A stretch of DNA of 64,000 bases, from the NCBI RefSeq assembly GCF_011064845.1, contig NZ_CP049015.1, forward strand, positions 3,162,001 through 3,226,000, given 5' to 3'. This stretch comes from Citrobacter freundii ATCC 8090 = MTCC 1658 = NBRC 12681. GTDB lineage: Bacteria > Pseudomonadota > Gammaproteobacteria > Enterobacterales > Enterobacteriaceae. Position numbers and translations under genes: made by a program. Positions 42,491-53,957 of the stretch are shown here, piece by piece; position 1 is the stretch's first letter, and each line of letters begins with the position of its first letter. Under the pieces are notes generated by a model, which was not told the origin of the DNA, did not search any database, and saw nothing but the letters and a program-made list of their open reading frames with translations.

Positions 42491-42730
42491 ATGGATGTAC
42501 AAACCCTTTTCGTCGTGTTGGCCTTTCTGCTCATTCCCGTGTTTTGTTTTCGTGAAGCCTGGAAAGGCTGGCGCTCGGGAGCCGTAGATAAAATTAAAAA
42601 GAATGCGCGCGAACCGGTTTTCGCTTATCGCAATCAAGAGCCGCTGCAATTTTGGTCTTACGTACTGGTTTATGCTGGATGCGGGTGCTTATCCTTCGGT
42701 ATGGTTATTTACTTAGTTTTTTATCGATAA
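42491..42730 (+). CDS. yeiS: YeiS, DUF2542 membrane protein
   Basis: 79 aa with two membrane helices (LFVVLAFLLIPVFCF and FWSYVLVYAGCGCLSFGMVIYLV) around a basic loop. Same length and topology as E. coli YeiS. Function unknown; probably cotranscribed with sanA. The 233 bases to preT hold no further gene. Confidence 0.9.
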   Translation: MDVQTLFVVLAFLLIPVFCFREAWKGWRSGAVDKIKKNAREPVFAYRNQEPLQFWSYVLVYAGCGCLSFGMVIYLVFYR

Positions 42731-42963
42731 CGCATTTGCCTTTATATTAGCGTTTGAGAATAGCTAATATTTTGATAATAGTTACCATTTCAAGATAAGG
42801 GATTAATGCTGCCCGTCAGCATTTCCCTCAAACTATCTTCTATTTGTGAATCCTTTCACAGAATACTCTTCCTGCAGTGCTTAGCCTTAAGAATAGCCTT
42901 TCACTTTTTATATTTTGTTATTAACGGTTTGCCTTAATTTACTCAAGCATTAAGGAAGAAAAT

Positions 42964-44205
42964 ATGCCACAACAAAATTATCTGGATGAGCTCACGCCTG
43001 CTTTTACCCCATTATTAGCAATAAAAGAGGCTTCCCGCTGTTTATTATGTCACGATGCCCCCTGTAGTCAGGATTGCCCGGCGCAAACCGACCCGGGGAA
43101 ATTTATTCGCTCCATTTATTTCCGTAATTTTAAAGGCGCAGCCGAAACTATCCGCGAAAATAATGCGCTCGGTGCGGTGTGCGCTCGAGTTTGCCCAACC
43201 GAAAAATTATGCCAGCGCGGGTGTACGCGTTCAGGAATTGATAAACCTATCGATATTGCGCGTCTGCAGCGCTTTATTACCGATTTTGAACAGCAGACCG
43301 CGATGAAAATCTATCAACCGGCAACAAAAACGCTGGGCAAGGTCGCCATTATCGGTGCAGGTCCGGCAGGATTACAGGCCAGCGTAACGCTGAGCAATCT
43401 TGGTTATGACGTAACCATCTTCGAAAAACAGGCTCAGCCAGGCGGCTGGTTGCGCTATGGCATCCCAGAGTTTCGTTTGCCGCATTCGGTTTTGGATCAT
43501 GAAATTGCCCGTATCGTTGAAATGGGCGTGACCATCAAGTGCAATTGTGAAGTCGGCAATGCCCTTTCCGTTGAGCAACTCAAAGCAGAATATCGCGCCG
43601 TACTGGTTACCCCAGGTATGTCTTACGGCTCAACATTGCCTCTTTTTGAGAAAGCGAATCACGTTGAAATTGCCGTCGATTTTCTGCAAAGAGCCCGGCA
43701 ATCAATCGGAGATATTACCGTCGCCAAAAGTGCATTGATCATCGGCGGTGGCGACGTGGCGATGGATGTCGCCAGTACGTTGAAACTGCTGGGCTGCCCG
43801 TCAGTCACCTGTGTCGCGCGTGAAGAACTGGCTGATTTTCCGGCCAGCGATAAAGAATTCAGCAGCACCCAGGCATTAGGCGTGTCGATTATTGACGGTT
43901 TCACGCCCGTGGCGGTAAGCGGAAATCAAGTTACCTTTAAGCACGTACGCCTGCCAGGCGAACTCATGCTAGAAGCCGAGCACATTATTCTTGCCGTCGG
44001 TCAACACGCTCAGCTTGATAATTTCGCCACGTTAAAGCCACAGCGCAATCTAATCAATACGCAAAACTACCAAACTGCTGATCCGGCTCTGTTTGCTGCG
44101 GGCGATATTGTTGAAGGCGATAAAACGGTCGTTTACGCCGTGAAAACCGGAAAAGAAGCCGCTCAGGCCATTCATCACTATTTAGAGGGAGCTTGCTCAT
44201 GTTAA
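42964..44205 (+). CDS. preT: PreT, NAD-dependent dihydropyrimidine dehydrogenase, flavin subunit
   Basis: 413 aa. GltD-like subunit of the heteromeric enzyme that reduces uracil and thymine with NADH. The N-terminal cysteine-rich Fe-S domain ([19 protein letters not shown], about residues 27-45, and [15 protein letters not shown], about 74-88), FAD-binding [13 protein letters not shown] near 130 and the NAD-binding [12 protein letters not shown] near 261 are present. Overlaps preA by seven bases. Confidence 0.96.
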   Translation: MPQQNYLDELTPAFTPLLAIKEASRCLLCHDAPCSQDCPAQTDPGKFIRSIYFRNFKGAAETIRENNALGAVCARVCPTEKLCQRGCTRSGIDKPIDIARLQRFITDFEQQTAMKIYQPATKTLGKVAIIGAGPAGLQASVTLSNLGYDVTIFEKQAQPGGWLRYGIPEFRLPHSVLDHEIARIVEMGVTIKCNCEVGNALSVEQLKAEYRAVLVTPGMSYGSTLPLFEKANHVEIAVDFLQRARQSIGDITVAKSALIIGGGDVAMDVASTLKLLGCPSVTCVAREELADFPASDKEFSSTQALGVSIIDGFTPVAVSGNQVTFKHVRLPGELMLEAEHIILAVGQHAQLDNFATLKPQRNLINTQNYQTADPALFAAGDIVEGDKTVVYAVKTGKEAAQAIHHYLEGACSC

Positions 44206-45434
44206 CGAAAGATCTTTCTATTACCTTTTGCGGCGTCAAATTTCCCAACCCGTTCTGCCTCTCTTCCTCCCCGGTGGGCAACTGTTATGAAATGTGCGCC
44301 AAAGCCTATGATAGCGGTTGGGGCGGCATTGTTTTTAAAACGATCGGTTTCTTTATTGCGAATGAAGTTTCCCCACGTTTTGACCATCTCAGCAAAGAAG
44401 ATACCGGCTTTATTGGCTTCAAAAACATGGAGCAAATTGCCGAGCATCCGCTGGAGGAGAATCTGGCTGCTATTCGGCGACTGAAACAAGACTACCCGGA
44501 TAAGGTTCTGATTGCGTCGATCATGGGGGAAAATGAGCAGCAATGGCAGGAACTGGCCCGCCTGGTTGAAGAAGCGGGTGCAGATATGATCGAGTGTAAC
44601 TTCTCCTGCCCGCAAATGACCTCGCATGCTATGGGCAGCGATGTAGGACAAAGCCCTGAGCTGGTTGAAAAATACTGTCGGGCGGTTAAACGCGGTTCGT
44701 CCCTGCCAATGCTGGCTAAAATGACACCAAATATTGGTGATATGTGTGAGGTGGTGCTGGCGGCAAAACGCGGAGGAGCCGACGGTATCGCGACCATCAA
44801 TACGGTTAAATCCATCACTAATATCGACCTGAACAGGAAAATCGGGATGCCGGTCGTCAACGGTAAATCTAGTATTTCCGGCTACTCCGGCAAGGCCGTT
44901 AAACCTATTGCTTTGAGATTTATCCAACAACTACGCATGCACCCTGAACTGCGGGATTTTCCGATTAGCGGCATTGGAGGAATTGAGACCTGGGAAGATG
45001 CCGCCGAGTTTTTACTGTTAGGCGCGGCCACGCTGCAGGTGACCACCGGGATCATGCAGTATGGATATCGGATTGTGGAGGACATGATCAGCGGGCTGTC
45101 ACATTATCTCGCCGATCAAGGGTTTGACTCACTGGAGGAGATGGTGGGTCTGGCCAATGCCAATATCATCCCCGCCGAGGAGCTTGACCGTAGCTACATT
45201 GTCTATCCGAACATCCATCTTGATAAATGCGTCGGCTGTGGTCGTTGCTACATCTCCTGCTATGACGGCGGGCATCAGGCGATGGAATGGAATGAGGAAA
45301 CCCGTACACCGCACTGCAATACGGAAAAATGTGTGGGATGTTTATTGTGCGGTCACGTTTGCCCGGTAGCCTGTATTGATCTGGGCGAGGTGAAATTTAA
45401 ACCCGGAGAGAAAGAACATGCGTTAACGTTGTAA
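44199..45434 (+). CDS. preA: PreA, dihydropyrimidine dehydrogenase catalytic subunit
   Basis: 411 aa from MLTKDLSI (ATG 44199), the E. coli length. An FMN TIM barrel of the dihydroorotate dehydrogenase type (catalytic Cys region [15 protein letters not shown] near 132-146) is fused to a C-terminal ferredoxin domain with two 4Fe-4S motifs ([11 protein letters not shown] and [15 protein letters not shown]). Works with PreT in cytoplasmic pyrimidine reduction. Confidence 0.97.
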   Translation: MLTKDLSITFCGVKFPNPFCLSSSPVGNCYEMCAKAYDSGWGGIVFKTIGFFIANEVSPRFDHLSKEDTGFIGFKNMEQIAEHPLEENLAAIRRLKQDYPDKVLIASIMGENEQQWQELARLVEEAGADMIECNFSCPQMTSHAMGSDVGQSPELVEKYCRAVKRGSSLPMLAKMTPNIGDMCEVVLAAKRGGADGIATINTVKSITNIDLNRKIGMPVVNGKSSISGYSGKAVKPIALRFIQQLRMHPELRDFPISGIGGIETWEDAAEFLLLGAATLQVTTGIMQYGYRIVEDMISGLSHYLADQGFDSLEEMVGLANANIIPAEELDRSYIVYPNIHLDKCVGCGRCYISCYDGGHQAMEWNEETRTPHCNTEKCVGCLLCGHVCPVACIDLGEVKFKPGEKEHALTL

Positions 45435-45441
45435 CGCAGAT

Positions 45442-45480
45442 AAAAAAGCCCGGTGCAGGTTGCGCTGCACCGGGCTTTTT
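45442..45480. terminator. Bidirectional terminator preA/mglC
   Basis: GCCCGGTGCA and TGCACCGGGC form a perfect 10-bp stem with an eight-base loop, flanked by A6 and T5, so it terminates both convergent operons. Confidence 0.93.
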
Positions 45481-45491
45481 ACATTGTACGA

Positions 45492-46502
45492 TTACTTCTT
45501 ACGCGCGTACTTCAGTGAGTCCAGCGCGACCGCGAAAATGATAATGCCGCCCTTGATAATATACTGCCAGTAAGGGTTTACGCCGATGTAGGTCAGACCG
45601 TAGTTGATGACGGTGAAGATAATCACACCGGTCACCACGCCAAACACGGTACCTACCCCGCCGCTGAACGACACGCCACCAACCACGCACGCCGCAATCG
45701 CATCCAGCTCATACATAAAGCCGAGGTTGTTGGTCGCCGAGCCGATACGCCCGGCTTCCAACAAACCACCGAAGGCATAGAACACGCCAGATAACGCATA
45801 GATAATCAACAGGTTCAGCGCAACGTTTACCCCAGACACTTTTGCAGCTTCCGGGTTTCCGCCGATGGCGAAAATGTTTTTACCGAAGCGGGTCTTGTTC
45901 CACAGCACCCACACAAAGGCCACGGCAATCAGCGCGTAGAAGGTGATGTAGGAGAGTCGGAAACTGCCCAGTGCAATAAAGCCCTGTGCAAAGGTTGAAA
46001 ATCCGCTGTCAAAGCCAGAGATTGGCGATGCGCCGACGAAGTCGTAGTACAGGGAGTTGATCCCGTAAACGATAATCATCGTACCCAGGGTGGTAATAAA
46101 CGGCGTCACGTTCAGGTAAGCAATGATAATACCGTTCACCAGACCGATAATGGCACCAATCACGCAGACAATCAGCACCACTACAATTATCGGCATCGTC
46201 GCCATTTCCGGGAACACCTTGTTGGCATTCTCCATCGACTGCAACAAAGTCGCTGCCACCACTGCCGCCAGGCCAACCTGACGCCCCGCCGACAGGTCGG
46301 TCCCTTGGGTAACAATCAGTCCAGCCACACCCAATGCGATAATAATACGCACCGAGGATTGCGTGAGAATATTACTCAGGTTCAGTAAGCTTAAGAAAGT
46401 GGGATCCTGGAAAATAATAATCGCCAGCAAAACCAAAAGAACAACGTAAATTCCGCCTTCTTTCAGGTAAGTAAGAAAACTTTTCTTATTTAACGCACTC
46501 AT
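45492..46502 (-). CDS. mglC: MglC, galactose/methyl-galactoside ABC permease
   Basis: 336 aa, E. coli length, with eight to ten membrane helices; BPD_transp_2 family like RbsC (LGVAGLIVTQGTDLSAGRQVGLAAV). Forms the membrane channel with MglA and MglB for D-galactose, D-glucose and methyl-galactosides. Last gene of mglBAC. Confidence 0.97.
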   Translation of the reverse strand: MSALNKKSFLTYLKEGGIYVVLLVLLAIIIFQDPTFLSLLNLSNILTQSSVRIIIALGVAGLIVTQGTDLSAGRQVGLAAVVAATLLQSMENANKVFPEMATMPIIVVVLIVCVIGAIIGLVNGIIIAYLNVTPFITTLGTMIIVYGINSLYYDFVGASPISGFDSGFSTFAQGFIALGSFRLSYITFYALIAVAFVWVLWNKTRFGKNIFAIGGNPEAAKVSGVNVALNLLIIYALSGVFYAFGGLLEAGRIGSATNNLGFMYELDAIAACVVGGVSFSGGVGTVFGVVTGVIIFTVINYGLTYIGVNPYWQYIIKGGIIIFAVALDSLKYARKK

Positions 46503-46517
46503 GAGGAGCCCCTAATC

Positions 46518-48038
46518 TTAAAGGTGCAAAGACGCAAGACGGAGGATTTCGTTTTGCGTTGTTGTTTTAGTGTCAACAATTCCGGCAACGAGACCATTGC
46601 TCATCACCAGAATACGATCGGTAATACCCAGCAGCTCCGGCATTTCAGAGGAAATAATAATAATCCCCTTATCCTTTTTCGCGAGTTCGGCAATTAACTG
46701 GTAAATTTCAAATTTCGCGCCAACATCGATTCCACGCGTCGGTTCATCCAGCATCAGAATTTCTGGCTGCGTTAATAACCAACGACCAATAACCACCTTT
46801 TGCTGATTACCGCCAGAAAGTGAACCAATTTGCGTACGGTGGCCCGGTGTTTTCACCCTCATGGAGTCAATTACCCACTGGGTGTCACTCTTCATGCGGG
46901 AATTATCCAACAGACCGACTTTGTTTTTGTAATTTTGGATATTAGAAATTAACGAGTTAAAACCAATGTCCAGATACGCATAAATACCGGTTGAGCGGCG
47001 CTCTTCCGTGACCAGCGCAAAACCATGGTTGATGGCTTCATTTGCACTGTGGTTATTAATCTTTTTGCCATGTAGCGTAATCGTACCCGATGATTTCTCA
47101 CGAATACCAAAAAGCGTTTCAACAATATCCGTGCGTTTTGCACCCACCAGACCGGCAATCCCGAGAATTTCCCCTTTGTGTAAATCAAACGAGATATCAC
47201 GAATCGACGGCTGACGCAGCGAGGTCAGGTTACGCACTTGCAGAATGACTTCACCAGGTTTGTTTTCTTTATCCGGAAAACGTTGGTTCAGTGAACGCCC
47301 TACCATCATGGCGATGATCTTATCCATATCCAGCCCTTCCAGCGGCTGGGTCGCAATCCACTGGCCGTCGCGTAGAACGGTAATTTCATCACACAGCTGG
47401 AAAATTTCTTCCATTTTGTGAGAAATATAAACAATACCGCATCCACGCTCTTTCAGCTTACGGATGATAGTGAACAGATGATTAACTTCTTTCTCGGTTA
47501 ACGATGAAGTTGGTTCATCCATGATGACGATTTTGGCGTCATAGGAGAACGCCTTCGCAATTTCAATCATCTGCATTTGTGAAACGGATAATGTGCCGAC
47601 GCGCGCACGCGGATCGATATCAATATCCAGTTCATCAAATATCGCTTTGGTATCGCGGTACATTTTTTCCTGATCGACAAACATGCCTTTGGTGGGATAG
47701 CGTCCCAGCCACATGTTGTCCATCACAGAGCGTTGTAATACCAGGTTTAATTCCTGGTGTACCATCGAAATACCATTCTCAAGCGCTTCCTTAGCAGAAT
47801 GAAAATCGATTTCTTTACCCTGAAATAAAATACTGCCGGAATCTTTTTGATAGATGCCGAAAAGACATTTCAATAATGTTGATTTCCCCGCGCCATTCTC
47901 CCCCATTAAGGCGTGAATAGAATGCGGGCGGACTTTTAAATTGACATTATCAAGCGCCTTAACGCCGGGGAAGGACTTGTTGATGCCGGTCATTTCCAAC
48001 AAGTATTCGCCTGACGACTGAGTATGTGTGCTGACCAT
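46518..48038 (-). CDS. mglA: MglA, galactose ABC transporter ATPase (tandem domains)
   Basis: 506 aa. Two ABC domains in one chain: the first with Walker [10 protein letters not shown] (about 45-53) and Walker B IVIMDEP; the second with a degenerate Walker A (GLVGAKRTD) but a standard LSGGNQQKV signature and ILMLDEP. This is the normal asymmetry of RbsA-type sugar ATPases. Coupled between mglB and mglC. Confidence 0.97.
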   Translation of the reverse strand: MVSTHTQSSGEYLLEMTGINKSFPGVKALDNVNLKVRPHSIHALMGENGAGKSTLLKCLFGIYQKDSGSILFQGKEIDFHSAKEALENGISMVHQELNLVLQRSVMDNMWLGRYPTKGMFVDQEKMYRDTKAIFDELDIDIDPRARVGTLSVSQMQMIEIAKAFSYDAKIVIMDEPTSSLTEKEVNHLFTIIRKLKERGCGIVYISHKMEEIFQLCDEITVLRDGQWIATQPLEGLDMDKIIAMMVGRSLNQRFPDKENKPGEVILQVRNLTSLRQPSIRDISFDLHKGEILGIAGLVGAKRTDIVETLFGIREKSSGTITLHGKKINNHSANEAINHGFALVTEERRSTGIYAYLDIGFNSLISNIQNYKNKVGLLDNSRMKSDTQWVIDSMRVKTPGHRTQIGSLSGGNQQKVVIGRWLLTQPEILMLDEPTRGIDVGAKFEIYQLIAELAKKDKGIIIISSEMPELLGITDRILVMSNGLVAGIVDTKTTTQNEILRLASLHL

Positions 48039-48109
48039 AATTATACCTTGTTGGCCTTGCAGAGTGCGTTATTAAGGGCGCAATGAAATTGCGCCCACAG
48101 ACGGAGTAT

Positions 48110-49108
48110 TTACTTATTGGTGAACTCGGCCAGATTATCTTTATCGACACCTACGTACGGAACGCGAACAATCTTGTTCTCAATTTTCCAGTTAGTGCCA
48201 TCTGCCGCACCTTTGCCATCAGCCAGGTTTTTCGCCAGATCAAAGGTGGCTTTCGCCTGGTTATTAGCATCGTTCAGCACGGTACCGGCCATAGCGCCAG
48301 ATTTCACCAGCGCCAGTGCTTCAGGCAGGGCATCCACGCCAAATACCGGTACGCTGGTTTTATTGTGTGCCTTCAGCGCTTCAACTGCGCCCATTGCCAT
48401 AGCATCGTTGTTGGCGATAACGACTTCGATTTTGTTCGCGTTCGGACCGGACATCCACGCATCCATCTTATCTTTCGCCTGAGCGGTATCCCACATTGCA
48501 GTATCTAACTGCAGTTGCTCAGTTTTAATGCCTTTGTCGTTCAGCTCTTTAATCACGTAAGTAGTACGTGCTTCAGCATCCGGGTGTCCCGGTTCGCCTT
48601 TCAGCAGAACAAACTGAATTTTGCCGTCTTTGTTCAGGTCCCAGTTCGGGTTAGCTGCCCAGTGTTTGGCAATCAAATCACCCTGAATAATACCGGACTC
48701 TTTAGAGTCAGTACCGACGTAATACGCTTTGTCATAGCTGTCCAGCGCCTTGCGAGAAGGTTCTTTGTTGAAGAACACGATCGGTACGTTCTGTCCGCGT
48801 GCTTTTTCAATGACCGTGCCTGCAGCTGCCGGGTCAACCAGGTTAATCGCCAGTGCTTTAACGCCTTTTGCCAGCAGCACGTCGATCTGATCGTTTTGTT
48901 TGGACTGGTCGTTCTGCGAGTCGTTCATCAGCAGTTGTACATCTGGCGCCGCTTTGGCATCTTTTTCAATAGCCTTACGTACCACTGACATAAAGTTATC
49001 GTCATACTTATAGATAGTCACACCAATACGGGTATCAGCAGCGTGCGCAGCCGCGCCGAATAACATGCTTGCCATTACAGCAGACAGGGTCAACACCTTC
49101 TTATTCAT
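48110..49108 (-). CDS. mglB: MglB, periplasmic galactose/glucose-binding protein
   Basis: 332 aa with a signal peptide ([23 protein letters not shown]). Periplasmic-binding type 1 protein, also the ligand for the Trg chemoreceptor. The Ca-binding-loop region DLNKDGKIQ (near 157-165) is visible. First gene of mglBAC with a 5' leader of about 215 bases. Confidence 0.97.
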
Positions 49109-49330
49109 GGTATCTCCGGTTTTATTATGCAGGGTAGTACTTGAGATAAATGCTCGGCAGGCAGAACGTTACTGAAGTGTTACTGAACGCCGAAGTTCAC
49201 TTTTAAAAATATTTCTTCCGTGTCTGGCAACGCTCCCAAAACAGGCTTTAATTATCGTTTAAGGCAGCTATACCTCGATGAAAGTGATTATTCACCGTTA
49301 CATAGTAGTTACAGCGCAACAAACAGTGTC

Positions 49331-49390
49331 ATCATAGCTATCGCATTGTTAATATACTGTGAATTTACTCACATATTGAAAGCGGTTACA
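49331..49390 (-). promoter_or_regulatory. mglBAC promoter with CRP site and GalS/GalR operator
   Basis: A perfect CRP consensus TGTGA-ATTTAC-TCACA (49358-49373) adjoins the operator TTGAAAGCGGTTACA (49376-49390), close to the GalR/GalS consensus. On the minus strand TATGAT (49331-49336) is a good -10, placing CRP near -41. The rest of 49109-49400 shows no gene. Confidence 0.8.
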
Positions 49391-49400
49391 TCGCGCTGCG

Positions 49401-50426
49401 TTATAAGTTAGTGATCGGTGCCGCATTCTGCCGCAGCGCCACTGAATGGCGACGTACCAGCGTCGGCATAAAGCAATGCGTCGCCTGCGGATCCAACGTG
49501 CCAGCCGCGCCCTGTAGTGCAAGTTCCGTCGCCATTTTTGCCATAGAGGCAATGGGATAGCGCACGGTGGTTAGCTGCGGATCGGTGTAACGCGCGATGG
49601 GAATATCATCGAAGCCAATGATTGAAAGGTGTAATGGAATAGCGATACCGTTATCTTTTAGCGCTGTCAGCGCGCCAGCGGCCATATTGTCGTTATAAGC
49701 GAAGACCGCCGTCAGTTGTAAATTGCGCCCCAGCAATTCCACCATCGCAGACTCTCCGCCCTGCATATCGGGCGAACCGGTGCCGACCCAGCTTTCTGCC
49801 GCAACAATCCCCTGCTCTTTCAGAGCAGTTAACCACCCTTCTTTGCGCATGGTGTCATCTTCAATGCGATGGCTTGATGCCAGATAACCGATGCGTTGAT
49901 GACCATTATTCAGCAACATACGGGTCGCCATTTTAGCGCCGCTGATGTTATCCAGGCAGACGCAACGGTGGGCGTAACCCGGTACCAGGCGATTGATAAG
50001 CACCATGCCGGGGATTTGATCCATAAACTCGGCCAGTTCCCGATCGCTCAGTGCTTTAGAGTGTACAATCAGTGCGTTGCAGCGTTGGCGAATCAACACC
50101 TCAATGGCATGACGTTCTTTTTCCGCCTCATGGTAGCTGTTGCCAATCAGGACATACTTCTGATGCTGCTGGGCAACCATATCCACGGCTTTTACCAGCG
50201 CGCCAAAAAACGCATCTGATACATCCATGACGACAACACCAATCGTGTCGCTTACCTGCGTCGCCAGCGCTTGTGCGTTGGCATTAGGTCGATAGCCAAG
50301 CTGAGTGACTGCTTTCATTACCGCTTCACGCGTATCGGGACTCACCAGCGCACTGTTATTCAGTACGCGGGAAACGGTCGCTACAGAAACGCCAGACTGC
50401 CGTGCCACATCACGAATGGTTACCAT
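49401..50426 (-). CDS. galS: GalS, galactose isorepressor (LacI family)
   Basis: 341 aa from [10 protein letters not shown]; the upstream in-frame GTG is not needed. LacI-type HTH ([19 protein letters not shown]) and periplasmic-binding-like effector domain. Represses mgl and galS itself in the absence of galactose. The C-terminus ([10 protein letters not shown]) is a few residues shorter than in E. coli (346 aa). Confidence 0.95.
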   Translation of the reverse strand: MVTIRDVARQSGVSVATVSRVLNNSALVSPDTREAVMKAVTQLGYRPNANAQALATQVSDTIGVVVMDVSDAFFGALVKAVDMVAQQHQKYVLIGNSYHEAEKERHAIEVLIRQRCNALIVHSKALSDRELAEFMDQIPGMVLINRLVPGYAHRCVCLDNISGAKMATRMLLNNGHQRIGYLASSHRIEDDTMRKEGWLTALKEQGIVAAESWVGTGSPDMQGGESAMVELLGRNLQLTAVFAYNDNMAAGALTALKDNGIAIPLHLSIIGFDDIPIARYTDPQLTTVRYPIASMAKMATELALQGAAGTLDPQATHCFMPTLVRRHSVALRQNAAPITNL

Positions 50427-50505
50427 ATTCACTGCCCTGTTTTAGATTGCGGCTGCCCGCAGACACCCCAGGCTGGGTATTTTGTCAGCACAATGAAACG
50501 GACTG

Positions 50506-50539
50506 CGTGAGTGATGTCACAGGAATGAAAGCGCTTACA
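50506..50539 (-). promoter_or_regulatory. galS control region: CRP site and GalS operator
   Basis: CGTGA-GTGATG-TCACA (50506-50521) matches CRP at nine of ten positions and is followed after four bases by TGAAAGCGCTTACA (50526-50539), a good GalR/GalS operator. The arrangement repeats that of mglB, consistent with autoregulation. Confidence 0.8.
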
Positions 50540-50570
50540 TCCATTTTGTTAATGAATGTGATCCAGATCG

Positions 50571-51728
50571 TTATCTGGATGTTCGCGGTAATGATGTCCC
50601 TGCAGCACGCAGGGTTAATTGACGCCACAGCCATTCCACCGGGCCTTGGCGGTAATAACGTAGCCATATCACGGAGAAAAGTAAGTTAATGACCCAGACC
50701 GGGATGACGAAATACAGCAGCTCCAGCCGGTCGAATTTCATAAATAAGCCGAATTGATAGAACAGCGTGGTACAGATTAAGGTTTGTAACAGATAGTTGG
50801 TTAATGCCATGCGTCCCACACAGGCGACGGCAATGACCCATTTTAAACGGCTAAGCTGCGGCCAGAAACCGTACATCAGCGCGGCGTAACCAATGGTCTG
50901 CATCGGCGCTCCCAGCTCTCGCGGGGCTTGTAACAGGAAAGCACACCAGCGGTAGGCCCAGTCCAGATTCCACTGAGCGATAATAGCAGGCAGGTTTATC
51001 GCCATCCCAATAATGACCAGCAGCACGCCGGTACGTCGATAGTGCTGCAAACTGTACTGCCCTTTTAGCCAACCGCTGCGCATTAATGCCGCGCCGAGCA
51101 GCATCATCCCCGCCAGTTGCCAGCCGTACTGAGCACCCAACGCCAGCAAGCTATTGGACATCATATCCACGCGATTGCTGATTGCTTCCATTCCGCCGTT
51201 CACTTTCCAGTATTTTTCATACAGCAACGCTGAAGCATCCGGCGTCCAGGCGCGGCTGGTTTCGCTCCCGGAGATCACACCCAACAGCAGCAGTACGCCA
51301 ACGCCCACCAGATACAGCAGCACACCAGTGTTAAATAAGCTTTTTACCGACGGCGCATCCCGGATCAGCCGCCAGCAAATCAGGCCGATCAAGCCATATG
51401 CCAGCAGGATATCGCCATCCCAGAAGAGTAAACCGTGAATAAAACCCAATAACACCAGCAGCGTAAGCCGTGACTGGATCCAGCGTTTACCGCGTGGGAG
51501 CAGCATTTGCAGACCGGCACCGAACAGCAGCGCAAACAGCGTGAGGAATTTTACCTGCGCAAAGAGATCGAGCAGCGCCCAGGTCCAGGCATCGGATAAG
51601 GTGATGTCGCCATACCAGGCAGGATTGAGGTATGCCGCCTTTGGCAAGCCAAAGGCGCTAATATTGAGAAGCAGGATACCAAGAATGGCGACGCCACGAA
51701 TAAAATCCAGCGTGACATTACGCTCCAT
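50571..51728 (-). CDS. yeiB: YeiB, DUF418 inner-membrane protein
   Basis: 385 aa, E. coli length; about ten hydrophobic helices. Begins MERNVTLDFIRGVAILGIL, the DUF418/DUF405 start (heparan-alpha-glucosaminide acetyltransferase-like clan), suggesting a membrane acyltransferase; not proven. Follows folE by 14 bases on the same strand, so probably cotranscribed. Confidence 0.93.
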   Translation of the reverse strand: MERNVTLDFIRGVAILGILLLNISAFGLPKAAYLNPAWYGDITLSDAWTWALLDLFAQVKFLTLFALLFGAGLQMLLPRGKRWIQSRLTLLVLLGFIHGLLFWDGDILLAYGLIGLICWRLIRDAPSVKSLFNTGVLLYLVGVGVLLLLGVISGSETSRAWTPDASALLYEKYWKVNGGMEAISNRVDMMSNSLLALGAQYGWQLAGMMLLGAALMRSGWLKGQYSLQHYRRTGVLLVIIGMAINLPAIIAQWNLDWAYRWCAFLLQAPRELGAPMQTIGYAALMYGFWPQLSRLKWVIAVACVGRMALTNYLLQTLICTTLFYQFGLFMKFDRLELLYFVIPVWVINLLFSVIWLRYYRQGPVEWLWRQLTLRAAGTSLPRTSR

Positions 51729-51742
51729 GGTTCCTGCCCTAA

Positions 51743-52411
51743 TCAGTTGTGATGACGTACTGCGCGCAGGAATTCCTGACGCGTGTTCTGGCTGGACTTA
51801 AACAATCCACCAAGAGAAGTGGTGGTGGTCGCACTGGTCGCATCACGAATGCCGCGCGCTTTCACACAGTAATGCACCGCATCAATCGACACCGCCACAT
51901 TATTCGTCCCGAGCAGCGTTTGCAGCGCGGTGAGAATTTGCTGGGTCAGGCGTTCCTGTACCTGTGGGCGCTGGGCGAAGAACTGCACAATGCGGTTAAT
52001 CTTCGACAGACCAATAACCGAATCTTTCGGAATATACGCCACCGTCGCTTTGCCATCGATAGTGACAAAGTGGTGTTCGCAGGTGCTGGTCAGCGTAATA
52101 TCGCGGACCGTGACCATCTCGTCCACCTTCATTTTATTTTCAATGACGGTGATTTTCGGGAAGTTGGCGTAATCGAGGCCGGAGAAAATCTCATCGACAT
52201 ACATTTTCGCAATGCGATGCGGAGTTTCCATCAGACTGTCATCGCTCAAATCGAGATTGAGCAATTGCATAATCTCGGTCATATGGCCAGAGATAAGACG
52301 TTTGCGTGTTTCGTTATCCATCTCTTGCACGGGCGGGCGCAGCGGGGTTTCGAGACCACGCGCAACCAGCGCTTCATGAACCAGTGCCGCTTCTTTACTG
52401 AGTGATGACAT
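51743..52411 (-). CDS. folE: FolE, GTP cyclohydrolase I
   Basis: 222 aa from [12 protein letters not shown] (ATG 52409-52411), E. coli length. Converts GTP to 7,8-dihydroneopterin triphosphate, first step of folate synthesis. Zinc ligands in TSTCEHHF (Cys about 111, His about 114) and VHYCVKARG (Cys about 182) and the active-site [19 protein letters not shown] stretch are intact. Confidence 0.97.
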   Translation of the reverse strand: MSSLSKEAALVHEALVARGLETPLRPPVQEMDNETRKRLISGHMTEIMQLLNLDLSDDSLMETPHRIAKMYVDEIFSGLDYANFPKITVIENKMKVDEMVTVRDITLTSTCEHHFVTIDGKATVAYIPKDSVIGLSKINRIVQFFAQRPQVQERLTQQILTALQTLLGTNNVAVSIDAVHYCVKARGIRDATSATTTTSLGGLFKSSQNTRQEFLRAVRHHN

Positions 52412-53570
<1,159 letters not shown>

Positions 53571-53957
53571 TCACCAGTAAAGCGTATTTTCTATTGCCGC
53601 GCTGTAGCTCATCTCTTCTGACTGCGGCGCGGACGCTTTACGATTTAGATCGGCCGCCTGTTGGCGTACCTGTAATCGCCCCACGCTCTCACCGCCTTCA
53701 TAACCTTCGTTAAAATTACGCACTTCAGACTCGAATAAGATTGCATCCAGGTGATGCAACTTATTCAGTGCACGCAACAGGGAGATAAGCGTGTCCAGAT
53801 TGAGGCCGCCGCCTTTCTCAATGCGTTTAATGGTCGCAATGCCGACCTGTGCGCGGTCAGCAAGTTGCTGCTGCGTTAGCGCCAGAGAAATCCGCGTTTC
53901 TCTGATGCGAGCGCATAATGACAAGATGATTTCATCATTATTCATGGTGTTATATTT
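53571..53957 (-). CDS. XRE-family transcriptional regulator of the accessory serine locus
   Basis: 128 aa from [15 protein letters not shown] lies five bases before ATG 53957. An HTH_3 domain spans about residues 10-70 (LALTQQQLADRAQVGIATIKRIEKGG), with a roughly 60-residue C-terminal tail rich in charge (FNEGYEGGESVGRLQVRQQAADLNRK) and no enzymatic motif. The start overlaps the stop of the dehydratase gene by eight bases, so the two are translationally coupled. No HipA-like toxin gene is adjacent, so it is read as a local regulator rather than an antitoxin. Confidence 0.85.
   Translation of the reverse strand, partial: KYNTMNNDEIILSLCARIRETRISLALTQQQLADRAQVGIATIKRIEKGGGLNLDTLISLLRALNKLHHLDAILFESEVRNFNEGYEGGESVGRLQVRQQAADLNRKASAPQSEEMSYSAAIENTLYW

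Noticed and set aside
44202..44930. 242-aa ORF on the minus strand opposite preA
   Set aside because: Antisense shadow; no family resemblance.
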